Both the position numbers and the translations under genes were made by a program. The notes under the pieces are model-generated. The model saw nothing but the letters and a program-made list of their open reading frames with translations. It was not told the origin of the DNA and did not search any database. From positions 1 through 44,753 of the forward strand of contig CANHBJ010000004.1 of assembly GCA_947459075.1 (NCBI GenBank): a DNA stretch of 44,753 bases. Direction: 5' to 3'. This document shows positions 10,279-20,538 of the stretch, piece after piece (position 1 is the first letter of the stretch; each line of letters begins with the position of its first letter). The stretch comes from Bacteroidota bacterium. GTDB taxonomy: Bacteria; Bacteroidota; Bacteroidia; UKL13-3.

Positions 10279-11868
10279 ATGTCAGATAGTAATGCATCAC
10301 CAAGGCAGAAGATGATTAACATGATGTATCTCGTGTTAACAGCGCTATTAGCGTTAAATGTTTCTGCCGAAATCCTGAAAGCCTTCCACTTGGTGGAGGT
10401 AAGTATGGTAAGAGCTAGTGAAAATATAGATATAAAGAATAAAGAAACTTTAACGGCCATATCTAAGTACAAGGCCGATCACCCAACAGATCCTATCGCA
10501 ATAGATTTAGAAGGCAAAGCAAAGCAAGCTTCAGAAATTTCAAAAGAAGCCATAAAATATTTCCATGATTTAAAAGAGGAACTTGTAACTGCTACCGGTG
10601 GTAGACACGAAGATACCAATGGCGATGGTAAAACAGATGACGAGGAGCTTATTGGTGCGAGTAATACCGAAATTCATGCGAACATGATGATTGTTCAAAA
10701 AAAGGGCGAAGAGGTTAAGAAAAAGATTAATGATACCCGTGAGAAATTCTTAGCTTTAATGCCTGCTGATAAAAAGTCATTTATAAAAAGTGATTTAGTT
10801 ACCCCTGATCCTCCACCACATGAAGGTGTTAAAATTTCGTGGGAATCACAAATGTTTGAACATACACCTTTGGCTGCTGTTTCTACATTATTAACAAAAA
10901 TTGAAAACGACATTAAAAACACTGAAACTCAAGTTTTAGATTATTTCCGTTCAAATTTAACGGGTGATGTTATTGTTATTGATAACTTCAAAGCGCAAGT
11001 TATTCCTACAAATGGTACATACGTTTCTGTTGGTAGTAAATATGCAGCTGATATTTTTCTAGCTGCTGCTTCATCAAAATCTGATGCAACTGTTTCTGTT
11101 AATGGCCGTGACATAAAAACTGAAGAAGGTATCGGTAAATTTGAAACTTCACCAGGTAGCGAAGGAGAGCAAAAGTTCAAGGGTATTATCACAACTAAAC
11201 GTGCCTCTGGAAAAGTTGAGCAATATCCATTTGAATTTGCTTTCACAGCAGTAAAACCGATTGCAGTAATTGCTGCAACAAAAATGAATGTAGTATACAT
11301 TGGTTTAGATAATCCAATTTCAGTTTCTGTTCCTGGATATGCAGCAAGTGATATAAGTGTAAGTTTGGATCCTTCTAGTGCAGGTCAATTAAAACCAGAT
11401 CCTAAACAAAAAGGTTCGTACTTGTTATCACTAAACAAATCTGCTAGCAAAGTAAAAGTTGTAGCATCTGTAAAAGATAGAGGAACTGGAGCAACCAAAA
11501 AAATGGGTGAACAAGAATATCGCGTTCGTATGGTTCCAGATCCAATTCCTGCTTTAGGAACAATTGAAGTTAGTGGTGGTGTTGCGGCTGCTCAAGTTAA
11601 AACGCAAACTGTAGTTCGTGCTCCATTAAAGAATTTCGCATTCGATGGTGTTAATTATATTCCATACGAGTTTCAATTTGTAATGATTCCTAAACGTGGT
11701 GGTGCTCCTATGGTTGAAAAAGGTAATGGACAAATGCTATCTTCTAATATGCAAAGCGCACTTGCCAGAGCGGTTAAAGGAGATAAAATCATTATTACTT
11801 CTATAAAAGTAAAAGGACCAGATGGTGCAAGACAATTGCCTACACCACTTGTTTTTGATGTTCAATAA
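10279..11868 (+). CDS. gldM: T9SS/gliding protein GldM (PorM)
   Basis: SPRQKMINMMYLVLTALLALNVSAEILKAFHLV N-terminus typical of GldM; gene order. Confidence 0.96.
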   Translation: MSDSNASPRQKMINMMYLVLTALLALNVSAEILKAFHLVEVSMVRASENIDIKNKETLTAISKYKADHPTDPIAIDLEGKAKQASEISKEAIKYFHDLKEELVTATGGRHEDTNGDGKTDDEELIGASNTEIHANMMIVQKKGEEVKKKINDTREKFLALMPADKKSFIKSDLVTPDPPPHEGVKISWESQMFEHTPLAAVSTLLTKIENDIKNTETQVLDYFRSNLTGDVIVIDNFKAQVIPTNGTYVSVGSKYAADIFLAAASSKSDATVSVNGRDIKTEEGIGKFETSPGSEGEQKFKGIITTKRASGKVEQYPFEFAFTAVKPIAVIAATKMNVVYIGLDNPISVSVPGYAASDISVSLDPSSAGQLKPDPKQKGSYLLSLNKSASKVKVVASVKDRGTGATKKMGEQEYRVRMVPDPIPALGTIEVSGGVAAAQVKTQTVVRAPLKNFAFDGVNYIPYEFQFVMIPKRGGAPMVEKGNGQMLSSNMQSALARAVKGDKIIITSIKVKGPDGARQLPTPLVFDVQ

Positions 11869-11872
11869 GATT

Positions 11873-12730
11873 ATGAAAAAGATAATATTTTTAGTAGTTG
11901 CCGCTTTAGCTGTTTTGCCTTCAATGGCGCAAGGTGTATATGACGATTTCATCTATACGCGTCAGGCAGTAACTGAACGTAAAGTTGTTGATTGGCCTTA
12001 TCTTAGAGAGGCTGATGTTTTATGGGCTAAGCGTATTTGGCGCGTTGTTGATACTCGCGAAAAGCAAAATCAGCCTATGCAATGGCCTAAAAACCCTTTG
12101 AATATTATCATTTATAATGCTATCGTTTCAGGAAAACTTACAGCATACAAAGATGATTCTTTGAATAGTTTCCGCAGTCCTGAGGAGTTTGTTAACTACT
12201 TTAGTGATAAAAAGCCAGATAAAAAATTAATTGATCCAAATGGTGATCCTGAGGACCCGTCTAATTTTTACATGGATACAATCTTAATCAAATTAGCTGC
12301 TACAGATATTAAAAAATATAAAGTAGTTGAAGATTGGATTTTCGATAAAAAAGAATCAAGAATGTATGTTCGTATTATCGCTATTGCACCAATTGTTGCT
12401 CCTAAAGTTGAGGGTGCTGAGATTGGCGAAGTTGAATGGGCATGGTTAAAATACCATAAAGATGTGAGTGATGCAGATCCAGCTGACGTTAGAAGTATTC
12501 TTGTAAACATGGAGGTTTTTAACCGTCAAAATGACGCAGCACGTTTAACTTATGATGATTGGTTTGAGCAACGTATGTTCAGCAGTTACATTGTTAAAGA
12601 AGCAAATCCTTATGATGCTGCAATTAAAGAATTTTCTGATTTTAAAGATGATGGTGTAGCTGCTCTATTAGAGTCTGAAAGAATTAAAAATGAATTGTTC
12701 GAAAAAGAACATGATTTATGGGAGTACTAG
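11873..12730 (+). CDS. gldN: T9SS/gliding protein GldN (PorN)
   Basis: Start reassigned to MKKIIFLVVAALAVLPSMAQ (signal peptide), 4 nt after gldM stop; DDFIYTRQAVTERKVVDWPYLREADVLWAKRIWR typical of GldN. Confidence 0.95.
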   Translation: MKKIIFLVVAALAVLPSMAQGVYDDFIYTRQAVTERKVVDWPYLREADVLWAKRIWRVVDTREKQNQPMQWPKNPLNIIIYNAIVSGKLTAYKDDSLNSFRSPEEFVNYFSDKKPDKKLIDPNGDPEDPSNFYMDTILIKLAATDIKKYKVVEDWIFDKKESRMYVRIIAIAPIVAPKVEGAEIGEVEWAWLKYHKDVSDADPADVRSILVNMEVFNRQNDAARLTYDDWFEQRMFSSYIVKEANPYDAAIKEFSDFKDDGVAALLESERIKNELFEKEHDLWEY

Positions 12731-12748
12731 TATTCTAAATAAAAAATT

Positions 12749-12777
12749 AAAACCCGAACAACGTTCGGGTTTTTTTA
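12749..12777. terminator. Terminator between convergent gldN and dtd
   Basis: aacccgaac-aac-gttcgggtt followed by a T-run, with A-rich sequence on the other side; overlaps the dtd stop codon. Confidence 0.9.
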
Positions 12778-13227
12778 TGATTTGTTTTTACTGTCTATTA
12801 TTATAGTTACAGGGCCGTCATTGGTTAAACTAACTTTCATATCTGCGCCAAAAACACCTGTAGGTACAGGCTTTTTAATTTCATTTTCAAGTATTTTGTG
12901 AAAAGTATGGTATTGTGTTTTGGCTAAATTGGGCTCAGACGCCATTTTATAACTTGGGCGGTTTCCTTTTCTAGTACTTGCATAAAGTGTAAACTGACTA
13001 ATCAATAGTATATTATAGTCTTTTTCAATACAACTTAAGTTCATAATACCTTGGTCGTCATTAAATATCCTTAGGTTTACGATTTTTTTGCTTATCCATT
13101 CAAAATCATCTATTCGATCACTTTCTTCGAAACCCGCCAAAAGTAATATGCCATTAGTTATTTGACCAGTTATATTATCATCTACACGAACAAATGCCTC
13201 TGATACACGTTGTACAATCACTTTCAT
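12775..13227 (-). CDS. dtd: D-aminoacyl-tRNA deacylase
   Basis: MKVIVQRVSEAFVRVD, LLISQFTLYA, GVFGADMKVSLTNDGPVTIIID. Confidence 0.96.
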   Translation of the reverse strand: MKVIVQRVSEAFVRVDDNITGQITNGILLLAGFEESDRIDDFEWISKKIVNLRIFNDDQGIMNLSCIEKDYNILLISQFTLYASTRKGNRPSYKMASEPNLAKTQYHTFHKILENEIKKPVPTGVFGADMKVSLTNDGPVTIIIDSKNKS

Positions 13228-13229
13228 AA

Positions 13230-14156
13230 TTATTCGTAGTAATCTTTTTTGGTTAAGATGTTTATATAACTGTCATAACGTTCGTGTCTTATATTCCCTT
13301 TTTCAACGGCTTCTTTAACTGCACAACCTGGTTCATTCAAATGTTTACAATTATTAAATCGGCATTTTGTGATGTAAGGATGCATCTCCTTAAAGTAATG
13401 AGAAATTTCACTTTCATTAAAATCAACTATACCAAATTCTTTTATACCTGGTGTATCTATAATACTTCCTCCAAAACTAAGGTCGAACATTTCAGCAAAT
13501 GTGGTGGTGTGTATTCCCTTTTGTGAAAAGTTTGAAATGTCTCCTGTTTTAAGATTTAAACCTGGCGAAATATGATTTAATAATGATGACTTTCCTACGC
13601 CAGAATGACCTGCTACTAATGTATTTTTATTTTTTAATATTGATTTTAGTTGTTCTGTGTTTTTACCAGATATTACTGAAGTCTCCATGCATGTGTAACC
13701 AATGTTTTTATATATTGACATGGTCTCTTGAAGTATCTCTTCCAATGGTCCTTCATATAAATCTACTTTATTAAATATAACAATAGTTGGTATATGATAA
13801 GCTTCAGCAGTCATAATAAAGCGATCAATAAATCCTAATGATGTTTGTGGTTGTACCAAAGCCGCAACAAGTAATGCTTGATCTAAATTACTAGCTATAA
13901 TGTGTGTTTGTTTTGAAAGATTACTGGATTTTCTGATGATGTAATTTTTCCTGTCGAGAATTTTATTGATTACAGCTGTATTTTGTTGGTTGTTATCTTC
14001 TATTGTATATTCAACAAAATCCCCAACAGCAATTGGGTTGGTATGTTTTATTCCTTCAAGTCTAAATTTCCCTTTAATCCTACATTTTATAAAATCACCA
14101 TCCTGTGTTTTAACCTGATACCAACTTCCTGTTGATTTTACTACAACACCCCTCAT
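13230..14156 (-). CDS. rsgA: Ribosome small subunit-dependent GTPase A
   Basis: Circularly permuted GTPase: NKVDL, GHSGVGKSSLLN, DTPG; Zn site CRFNNCKHLNEPGC. Confidence 0.95.
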   Translation of the reverse strand: MRGVVVKSTGSWYQVKTQDGDFIKCRIKGKFRLEGIKHTNPIAVGDFVEYTIEDNNQQNTAVINKILDRKNYIIRKSSNLSKQTHIIASNLDQALLVAALVQPQTSLGFIDRFIMTAEAYHIPTIVIFNKVDLYEGPLEEILQETMSIYKNIGYTCMETSVISGKNTEQLKSILKNKNTLVAGHSGVGKSSLLNHISPGLNLKTGDISNFSQKGIHTTTFAEMFDLSFGGSIIDTPGIKEFGIVDFNESEISHYFKEMHPYITKCRFNNCKHLNEPGCAVKEAVEKGNIRHERYDSYINILTKKDYYE

Positions 14157-14533
14157 ATCTTTACTAAAAATTGATGAGTATGATAACCTATAAATGCTCC
14201 AATTATTCCTATTGAATTACTTAGTAACACATAACTGGCGGCCACAAGTGATTTGCCATTTTTAAATAGGTAAAAACTTTCAAGTGAAAAACTGCTAAAT
14301 GTTGTAAATCCACCTAATAATCCAATAATAACAAAATACTGCATTAGTTCATTGGTTTGAGTGTTTTGTAAAATAGATGCTGCAATTCCAATGCACAAGC
14401 ATCCTACTACATTAATTAAGAATGTATGTATAGGAAATGCTAGCGTGTTTTCAGGTTTAATTACAAGTCCTACCCCATATCTTAATAAGGCGCCAACTGC
14501 TCCTCCTAGTGCTATATAAGCTATTATTTTCAC
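14153..14533 (-). CDS. crcB: Fluoride efflux channel CrcB
   Basis: GGAVGALLRYG, TFLINVVGCLCIG, GLLGGFTTFSSFSLE; likely GTG start at 14533 (VKIIAYIALGG) rather than the longer track ORF. Confidence 0.9.
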   Translation of the reverse strand: MKIIAYIALGGAVGALLRYGVGLVIKPENTLAFPIHTFLINVVGCLCIGIAASILQNTQTNELMQYFVIIGLLGGFTTFSSFSLESFYLFKNGKSLVAASYVLLSNSIGIIGAFIGYHTHQFLVKI

Positions 14534-14679
14534 GCAGTAAAGATAGCATATTTTGCTATTGCATAATTGGCATATCATGTTTTATGAATATATTTAAAAT
14601 AACAAAAAGGATGACTTGAAGTACCATTTGACAATAAAAACGTGTAAATTGCGCATCCTTAAAATTAATACTTACATCA

Positions 14680-15258
14680 ATGTTAAACCTTGTACTATTT
14701 GGCCCTCCAGGTGCTGGAAAAGGAACTCAATCTGTTAAACTTATCGAAAAATTCGATTTGGTTCACCTATCTACAGGTGATATTTTTAGAGCAAATATTA
14801 AAGGAGGTACAGAGTTAGGTATCTTAGCAAAAAGTTATATAGATAAGGGGCAATTAGTACCAGATGAGGTGACCATAGGTATGCTTGCTAGTGAAGTAAA
14901 TGCTAATCCTAGTGCTAAAGGGTTTATTTTTGATGGTTTCCCACGTACACAAGCACAAGCATTGGCATTAGACAATTTATTAAAAGAAATGGATGCCGCA
15001 ATTACCATGATGCTTGCATTAGAAGTTGAAGAGGAAGAATTACGCAAGAGATTGCTACTTCGTGGTAAGGAGAGTGGCCGTGTTGATGATCAAAATCCAG
15101 AAGTGATACAAAACCGCATAAATGTTTACAACGCAGAAACTATGCCTGTAAAAGATTATTACATGGCTCAAAATAAGTACAAAGGCATTAATGGAATTGG
15201 ACAAATCGAGGTTATTTTTAACCAATTATGTCAAGCCATTGAGGGTGCTGCTAACTAA
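14680..15258 (+). CDS. adk: Adenylate kinase
   Basis: FGPPGAGKGTQS, HLSTGDIFR, FDGFPRTQAQA, GRVDD. Confidence 0.96.
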   Translation: MLNLVLFGPPGAGKGTQSVKLIEKFDLVHLSTGDIFRANIKGGTELGILAKSYIDKGQLVPDEVTIGMLASEVNANPSAKGFIFDGFPRTQAQALALDNLLKEMDAAITMMLALEVEEEELRKRLLLRGKESGRVDDQNPEVIQNRINVYNAETMPVKDYYMAQNKYKGINGIGQIEVIFNQLCQAIEGAAN

Positions 15259-15279
15259 TATTAAGGATTACCAAAATAA

Positions 15280-16272
15280 ATGGCCGAATCTAATTTTGTT
15301 GATTATGTGAAAATTTGCTGTCGCTCTGGTAAAGGTGGGGATGGTTGTATGCATTTATTGCGCGATAAGAAAACGGCAATGGGTGGACCTGATGGTGGAG
15401 ATGGTGGCAGAGGAGGGGATATTATTGTTAGAGGAAATGCACAAATGTGGACGTTACTGCATTTGAAATACCGCAAGCATGTTATAGCAGAACCAGGAGG
15501 AAATGGAAGAGATTCGAACTGCCATGGTAAAGATGGTAAAGATGATTATTTAGATGTTCCACTTGGTACGGTAGCTAAAGATGCTGAAACGGGAGAGTTT
15601 TTATTCGAAATTACTCGTGATGGACAAGAAGAGATTTTGTTAAAAGGCGGAAGAGGTGGTTTAGGGAATGCGAATTTTAAGAGCAGCACCAATCAAACAC
15701 CGCGTTATGCAATTCCTGGTAGAGAAGGTAAAGAAGAATGGAAAATATTAGAGCTAAAGGTACTTGCTGATATTGGATTGGTTGGTTTTCCCAATGCAGG
15801 AAAATCTACTTTATTAAGTGTAATAACAGCTGCAAAACCTGAAATAGCAGACTATCCATTTACCACCATTGTGCCTAATTTAGGCATTGTAGAATACAGA
15901 GATTATAAAAGTTTTGTGGTTGCAGATATACCAGGAATTATTGAAGGTGCGCATGAGGGAAAGGGTCTTGGACTAAGATTCTTGCGTCATATTGAACGTA
16001 ATGCCACATTACTATTTATGATTCCTGCAGATAGTAAAGACATCAAGGCTGAGTATAAAGTGTTGTTGAATGAATTGAAAAAATTCAATAAAGAGTTGCT
16101 GGATAAAAAAAGACTATTGGCCATCACTAAATCTGATTTATTGGATGAGGAATTGATGGCTGAAATGAAAAAAGAATTACCTAAAGTGCCGCACATTTTT
16201 ATCAGTTCGGCAACTAATTACAACATCATACAGCTTAAAGATAAGTTGTGGTCTATGATCAACGAGGATTAA
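15280..16272 (+). CDS. obgE: GTPase ObgE/CgtA
   Basis: Gly-rich Obg fold, [37 protein letters not shown]. Confidence 0.96.
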   Translation: MAESNFVDYVKICCRSGKGGDGCMHLLRDKKTAMGGPDGGDGGRGGDIIVRGNAQMWTLLHLKYRKHVIAEPGGNGRDSNCHGKDGKDDYLDVPLGTVAKDAETGEFLFEITRDGQEEILLKGGRGGLGNANFKSSTNQTPRYAIPGREGKEEWKILELKVLADIGLVGFPNAGKSTLLSVITAAKPEIADYPFTTIVPNLGIVEYRDYKSFVVADIPGIIEGAHEGKGLGLRFLRHIERNATLLFMIPADSKDIKAEYKVLLNELKKFNKELLDKKRLLAITKSDLLDEELMAEMKKELPKVPHIFISSATNYNIIQLKDKLWSMINED

Positions 16273-16392
16273 AACGAACGAGAATTGCTTTAGAATAATA
16301 TCAATCCACTTAGTAATTCTTAGTTCTACCTTATCTTATATCTGGTCGTTTAAAACCATAAATTAGTTAAACCTATTTTATAAAATGTGGTT

Positions 16393-17694
16393 TTAAGAAA
16401 GCTTACCAAACTTCTTTAATTCGAATATTGTAATTTCTGGCATAATACCTACACGCCCTGGATAGCCCAGGAAACCAAAACCCCTATTAACATATAACCT
16501 ACTTCCGTTCACTTCATATAAGCCTGCCCAATGTGGGTAAATATATTGTGATGGACTCCATTTGATTTTACCGAATTCGAAACCAAATTGCATTCCGTGG
16601 GTATGGCCACTAAAGGTTACATCAATATCTGGATGTTTAATACTTACAATATCATCGAAATGACTTGGGTCGTGAGAAAGTAATAATTTAACAGGCACAT
16701 CGGGCATGTTTTTAATGGCTTGATCTATATCTCCAAATTTTTGGAAACGACCTTTATTTCCCCAGTTTTCAACCCCTATTAAACCTATACGTTGCCCTCC
16801 TTTATCTAAAGTTAGGTGTTCGTTACGCATTAGATGCCATCCCATGTCAAAGTGTAATTTCGCTAAGTCGTCTAAGTTTTTTTGTTTTGCGGCCTTTGTT
16901 TCCCAACTAATATAATCACCATAATCGTGATTACCATATATACTAAAAATACCCATTGGCGCTTTTAACTCGCTAAACATGTTAGCATAATTATATGCTT
17001 CTTTTGTTTCGTTATTAACCAAATCGCCCGTAAAAAATATCACATCAGGTTTTTCAGCCATCATCATATCCATTCCCTTTTTTACAGCATCTTGATCAAG
17101 TAAACTGCCTGTATGAATATCGCTTAATTGTGCAATTTTTAGCCCCTCGAATGCAGGAGGTAAGTTTTTTAGGTACAATGGCACGTGATGAATACGGTAA
17201 TCGTAGCCGCCTTTAAATACGCCTTTAGTAAGTAAAATTAGTGGTGCGGCTGCTGTTAGTGTTCCCGCTTGTGCAAGAAACTGACTACGAGATATTTTTT
17301 TTGAGATTGGAACTATTTCTGTATTAGTATCAAGATCATTATCATTAGGACTTTGATTGAAATTCCTTGTCTTTTTTATCCATAGAAATGCACGTCTTAA
17401 ATCATCAACTAAAACAAAAAGCATGAGCGTGAATTTACTTAGGTATATGATAAATATACTCGCGGCAATATATACACGGTATTTGCCATTTGTTTCCAAT
17501 TCAATAAATAAATAACCTATTGTAAATAAGGTAATCAGAATAATGGGTATACTCCACCAAATTATCCTACCCCAATAGGTTACCTGCTTTCCTTTTTTTT
17601 CTAAAATGTGTTTTACACCATGCCATGCGTATATATCAATAAACAACATAAATGCTATTGTAGTAAGCGCGATTTTAATTTTATATTCCTGCAT
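16393..17694 (-). CDS. Membrane-anchored metallophosphoesterase (YkuE/YaeI-like)
   Basis: N-terminal TM helices; IAQLSDIHTGSL, FTGDLVNN, GNHDYGDY, SGHTHGMQ. Confidence 0.88.
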   Translation of the reverse strand: MQEYKIKIALTTIAFMLFIDIYAWHGVKHILEKKGKQVTYWGRIIWWSIPIILITLFTIGYLFIELETNGKYRVYIAASIFIIYLSKFTLMLFVLVDDLRRAFLWIKKTRNFNQSPNDNDLDTNTEIVPISKKISRSQFLAQAGTLTAAAPLILLTKGVFKGGYDYRIHHVPLYLKNLPPAFEGLKIAQLSDIHTGSLLDQDAVKKGMDMMMAEKPDVIFFTGDLVNNETKEAYNYANMFSELKAPMGIFSIYGNHDYGDYISWETKAAKQKNLDDLAKLHFDMGWHLMRNEHLTLDKGGQRIGLIGVENWGNKGRFQKFGDIDQAIKNMPDVPVKLLLSHDPSHFDDIVSIKHPDIDVTFSGHTHGMQFGFEFGKIKWSPSQYIYPHWAGLYEVNGSRLYVNRGFGFLGYPGRVGIMPEITIFELKKFGKLS

Positions 17695-17740
17695 TATTTA
17701 TGCGTTAATTTGCAATTGTACAAAGGTAAATAATAAAGCA

Positions 17741-18577
17741 ATGATTAGTTATCCGAACGCTAAAATCAATTTAGGATTACACGTTATTAATAAACGTGAT
17801 GACGGTTTTCATAATATTGAAACAGTTTTTTATCCAATTAATTTTAGTGATATGCTAGAATGTATAGAGAACAAGGCTTATGCCAAAAACAATAAATGTG
17901 TTTTTGTACAACATGGATTACATATTAGTGGCAACATTGACACTAATTTGGTTGTACGTGCATACAAGCTGTTGGATAAAGAGTTTGATTTGCCTCCTGT
18001 ATTGGTTCATTTAAATAAGTTGTTACCCATGGGTGCTGGTCTAGGTGGAGGCAGCAGTGATGCTGCTTATATGTTAAAAATGTTGAATGAACTTTTTGAC
18101 CTTAATCTTGATACAACATCCTTAGAAAGTAGAGCAGCCGTGTTAGGAAGTGATTGTTCATTTTTTATTCAAAATAAACCAGCTTACCTATTTGGTAAAG
18201 GTCATGAATTACAACCTTTTGATTTATCGCTAAAGGGCAATTACTTGGTTCTTGTCAATACTGGTGTGCATAGTAATACCGCAATGGCCTATAAACACGC
18301 TAAAAGACGGGAGGTAATAAAAGCGCATCAATCCTTAAAAAAACACATACTGCAGCCCATTGTGCTATGGAAAGACATGGTTGTGAACGATTTTGAGCTA
18401 TCAGTTTTTGAAAGCTTACCAGAATTAAAAGAAGTAAAGAATTGGCTATACAAGCAAGGTGCGGTTTATGCATCGATGAGTGGTAGTGGGGCATCTATTT
18501 ATGGTTTGTTTGATGAAGTACCGAAGTTGACAGGACCATGGACAAAGGATGTAGTATACCAAGATTGGTTGATATAA
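17741..18577 (+). CDS. ispE: 4-(cytidine 5'-diphospho)-2-C-methyl-D-erythritol kinase
   Basis: Start reassigned to MISYPNAKINLGLHVINKRDDGFHNIETVFYPI; GHMP motif PMGAGLGGGSSDAAYML; ASMSGSGASIYGLF. Confidence 0.94.
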   Translation: MISYPNAKINLGLHVINKRDDGFHNIETVFYPINFSDMLECIENKAYAKNNKCVFVQHGLHISGNIDTNLVVRAYKLLDKEFDLPPVLVHLNKLLPMGAGLGGGSSDAAYMLKMLNELFDLNLDTTSLESRAAVLGSDCSFFIQNKPAYLFGKGHELQPFDLSLKGNYLVLVNTGVHSNTAMAYKHAKRREVIKAHQSLKKHILQPIVLWKDMVVNDFELSVFESLPELKEVKNWLYKQGAVYASMSGSGASIYGLFDEVPKLTGPWTKDVVYQDWLI

Positions 18578-18619
18578 AAAGAAAGGGTCGTTTGCATGCA
18601 AACGACCCTTTCTTTTTAT
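18574..18619. terminator. 46-bp perfect palindrome, likely bidirectional terminator
   Basis: ataaaaagaaagggtcgtttgcatgcaaacgaccctttctttttat is its own reverse complement, between convergent genes. Confidence 0.88.
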
Positions 18620-18632
18620 TCTAATAATATTA

Positions 18633-19736
18633 TTATCTATTAACACTAAATTTTACTGTGGCTTGACTATCACTGCCAACAATCCTAACAAAATACAAAC
18701 CATCGCGCAAATTGTCAGTTGGTAGGGTGATTTTGTTTTGTTGATTGCCTATCACGCCAAAGCTGCTTAGTACTTTCCCATTAATATCAGTAAGTGTAAT
18801 GTTATAATTTTGTTTAGCACTTAAATTAGCTTCTATATTCAACACATCTTTTGCTGGATTAGGATAAACTTGGGTTTCAATTAAGCTTAATTTATTTTTA
18901 AATAATCCACTATTAATAGGTCTTGGAATTTGGTAACGGAACGTTTCTTGAACATTAGCCGTATCAGTAACCATGGTTGCTTCAGCAAGGAAATACTTGC
19001 TATTTTCACTTAGCCATATATAGCTTACGTCAAGTTGATTGCTTGGCACATCAATTGGAAGTGAAGATATTGGAATTGGAGTCCAAATCATTTTTGTAGG
19101 ATTTAATGGGTTAGGTAACCCACCTTCAAATTTAAAGTCTGTGATTGTACTTTGTTTTAAGCGCAATGAGTTATAAGTTCCAGTTGGTGTTTTTAACGTT
19201 CCCCAACCATCACATAAAACATCTAGTTTTATGGTTAACGTTATTCTTACTGAATCGAAAAGTGGGATTTGTAATAATGAAGCGGGTAATACAAAACTTG
19301 AAATGGTAGTATCTCTGGTTCTGGTAAGGTAGTTTAAAGGGAACGTGATACTTTTTAAGTAAATAAAAGGTTCACCCCCAAAAGGTACTGGGTTAGGGAT
19401 AACAGTTTGAACACCAGCTTGGGTAACACTCATAAAAACAACATTTTGCAAATCACCGTCTTCAATTAAAACATGGCTAATACCAGGAGGCGCTGGAATA
19501 GGGGAGTTTAAAGGTGAAGAAAATACTGATTCAGATGTTGTTTGTTTACTTGCACCACTAAAATCCCATGTTTTATTAACACCGTTAGTAGTACCCAAGC
19601 TACTGCTAGATCTGATCGAATCAACCCCGTAAAAAATAGTATCACCTGGTTGTGCAAAGTTTGCACTAGTAAGTGTAATTTGGGCTTGCGATATGCATGC
19701 AGTTAAAACAGAGATTGCTAAAAGAAACTTTTTCAT
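18633..19736 (-). CDS. Secreted protein with T9SS type A C-terminal sorting domain
   Basis: Signal peptide MKKFLLAISVLTACISQAQ; C-terminal VYPNPAKDVLNIEA...DINGKVLSSF...LRDGLYFVRIVG...VKFSVNR. Confidence 0.9.
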   Translation of the reverse strand: MKKFLLAISVLTACISQAQITLTSANFAQPGDTIFYGVDSIRSSSSLGTTNGVNKTWDFSGASKQTTSESVFSSPLNSPIPAPPGISHVLIEDGDLQNVVFMSVTQAGVQTVIPNPVPFGGEPFIYLKSITFPLNYLTRTRDTTISSFVLPASLLQIPLFDSVRITLTIKLDVLCDGWGTLKTPTGTYNSLRLKQSTITDFKFEGGLPNPLNPTKMIWTPIPISSLPIDVPSNQLDVSYIWLSENSKYFLAEATMVTDTANVQETFRYQIPRPINSGLFKNKLSLIETQVYPNPAKDVLNIEANLSAKQNYNITLTDINGKVLSSFGVIGNQQNKITLPTDNLRDGLYFVRIVGSDSQATVKFSVNR

Positions 19737-19843
19737 GTTGTTTATATTTTGAGTTTTACTATTTATCTCACAAACAAATATAGCTTTTTATATTTAAGTG
19801 AAATGTGCACTATTGAAATTTTATAGTAATAAAAAGTTCTATG

Positions 19844-20491
19844 CTAGTTGTTCGTTTTTAATTTATGTTTTATAAATTCTACTAAAATAGGCAGCAATGA
19901 AACACCAATAATACCAAACACAACTAATTCAAAATTTTTCTTCACCCACTCAATATTACCAAACATATATCCTGCTAAAGTTAGCATGGTTACCCAAACA
20001 ATGGCACCTGCAATACAGTATGTAATGTATTTGCTGTAAGTCATACTTCCCACGCCTGCAACAAATGGTGCAAAAGTTCTTACAATAGGAACAAACCTTG
20101 CTAAAATTATTGTTCTTGCACCATGTTTTTCGTAGAAAGAATGGGTTTTATCTAAGTAGTCTTTACGTATGGTAAAAAGTCCAAAAAGTTTGGCTCCTTC
20201 TCCCTTTTTAGCAAGGTATCGGCCAATAAAATAGTTGGTATTATCTCCGGCTAAAGCAGCAGCAATAAGTAGTATAATAATTAGAAATACGTTTAGGTTA
20301 TTAACTTCATTGGCGGCTAATGCACCTGCTGCGAAAAGCAAAGAGTCGCCTGGTAAAAAGGGGGTAACAACTAAGCCAGTTTCGGCAAAAACAATTAAAA
20401 ATAACAATGCATAAACCAACGCTCCATATGCCTGAACAAAATCTTGTAAGTGTTGGTTAATGTGTAATACAAAATCAATAATTTCTTTCAT
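19844..20491 (-). CDS. DedA family membrane protein
   Basis: FAETGLVVTPFLPGDSLLFAAGALA, GDNTNYFIGRYLAKKGE, FVPIVRTFAPFVAGVGSM; likely start MKEIIDFVL. Confidence 0.93.
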   Translation of the reverse strand: MKEIIDFVLHINQHLQDFVQAYGALVYALLFLIVFAETGLVVTPFLPGDSLLFAAGALAANEVNNLNVFLIIILLIAAALAGDNTNYFIGRYLAKKGEGAKLFGLFTIRKDYLDKTHSFYEKHGARTIILARFVPIVRTFAPFVAGVGSMTYSKYITYCIAGAIVWVTMLTLAGYMFGNIEWVKKNFELVVFGIIGVSLLPILVEFIKHKLKTNN

Positions 20492-20538
20492 AATTTTATA
20501 AGTTGCTGCAATGTTAAGCATAATTACTAATTTTGCTT

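Noticed and set aside
10941-11300. 119-aa minus-strand ORF inside gldM
   Set aside because: Antisense to a clear gldM; no start context or domain. The same applies to the other antisense track ORFs (e.g. 35837-36235, 23460-23705, 33311-33625).
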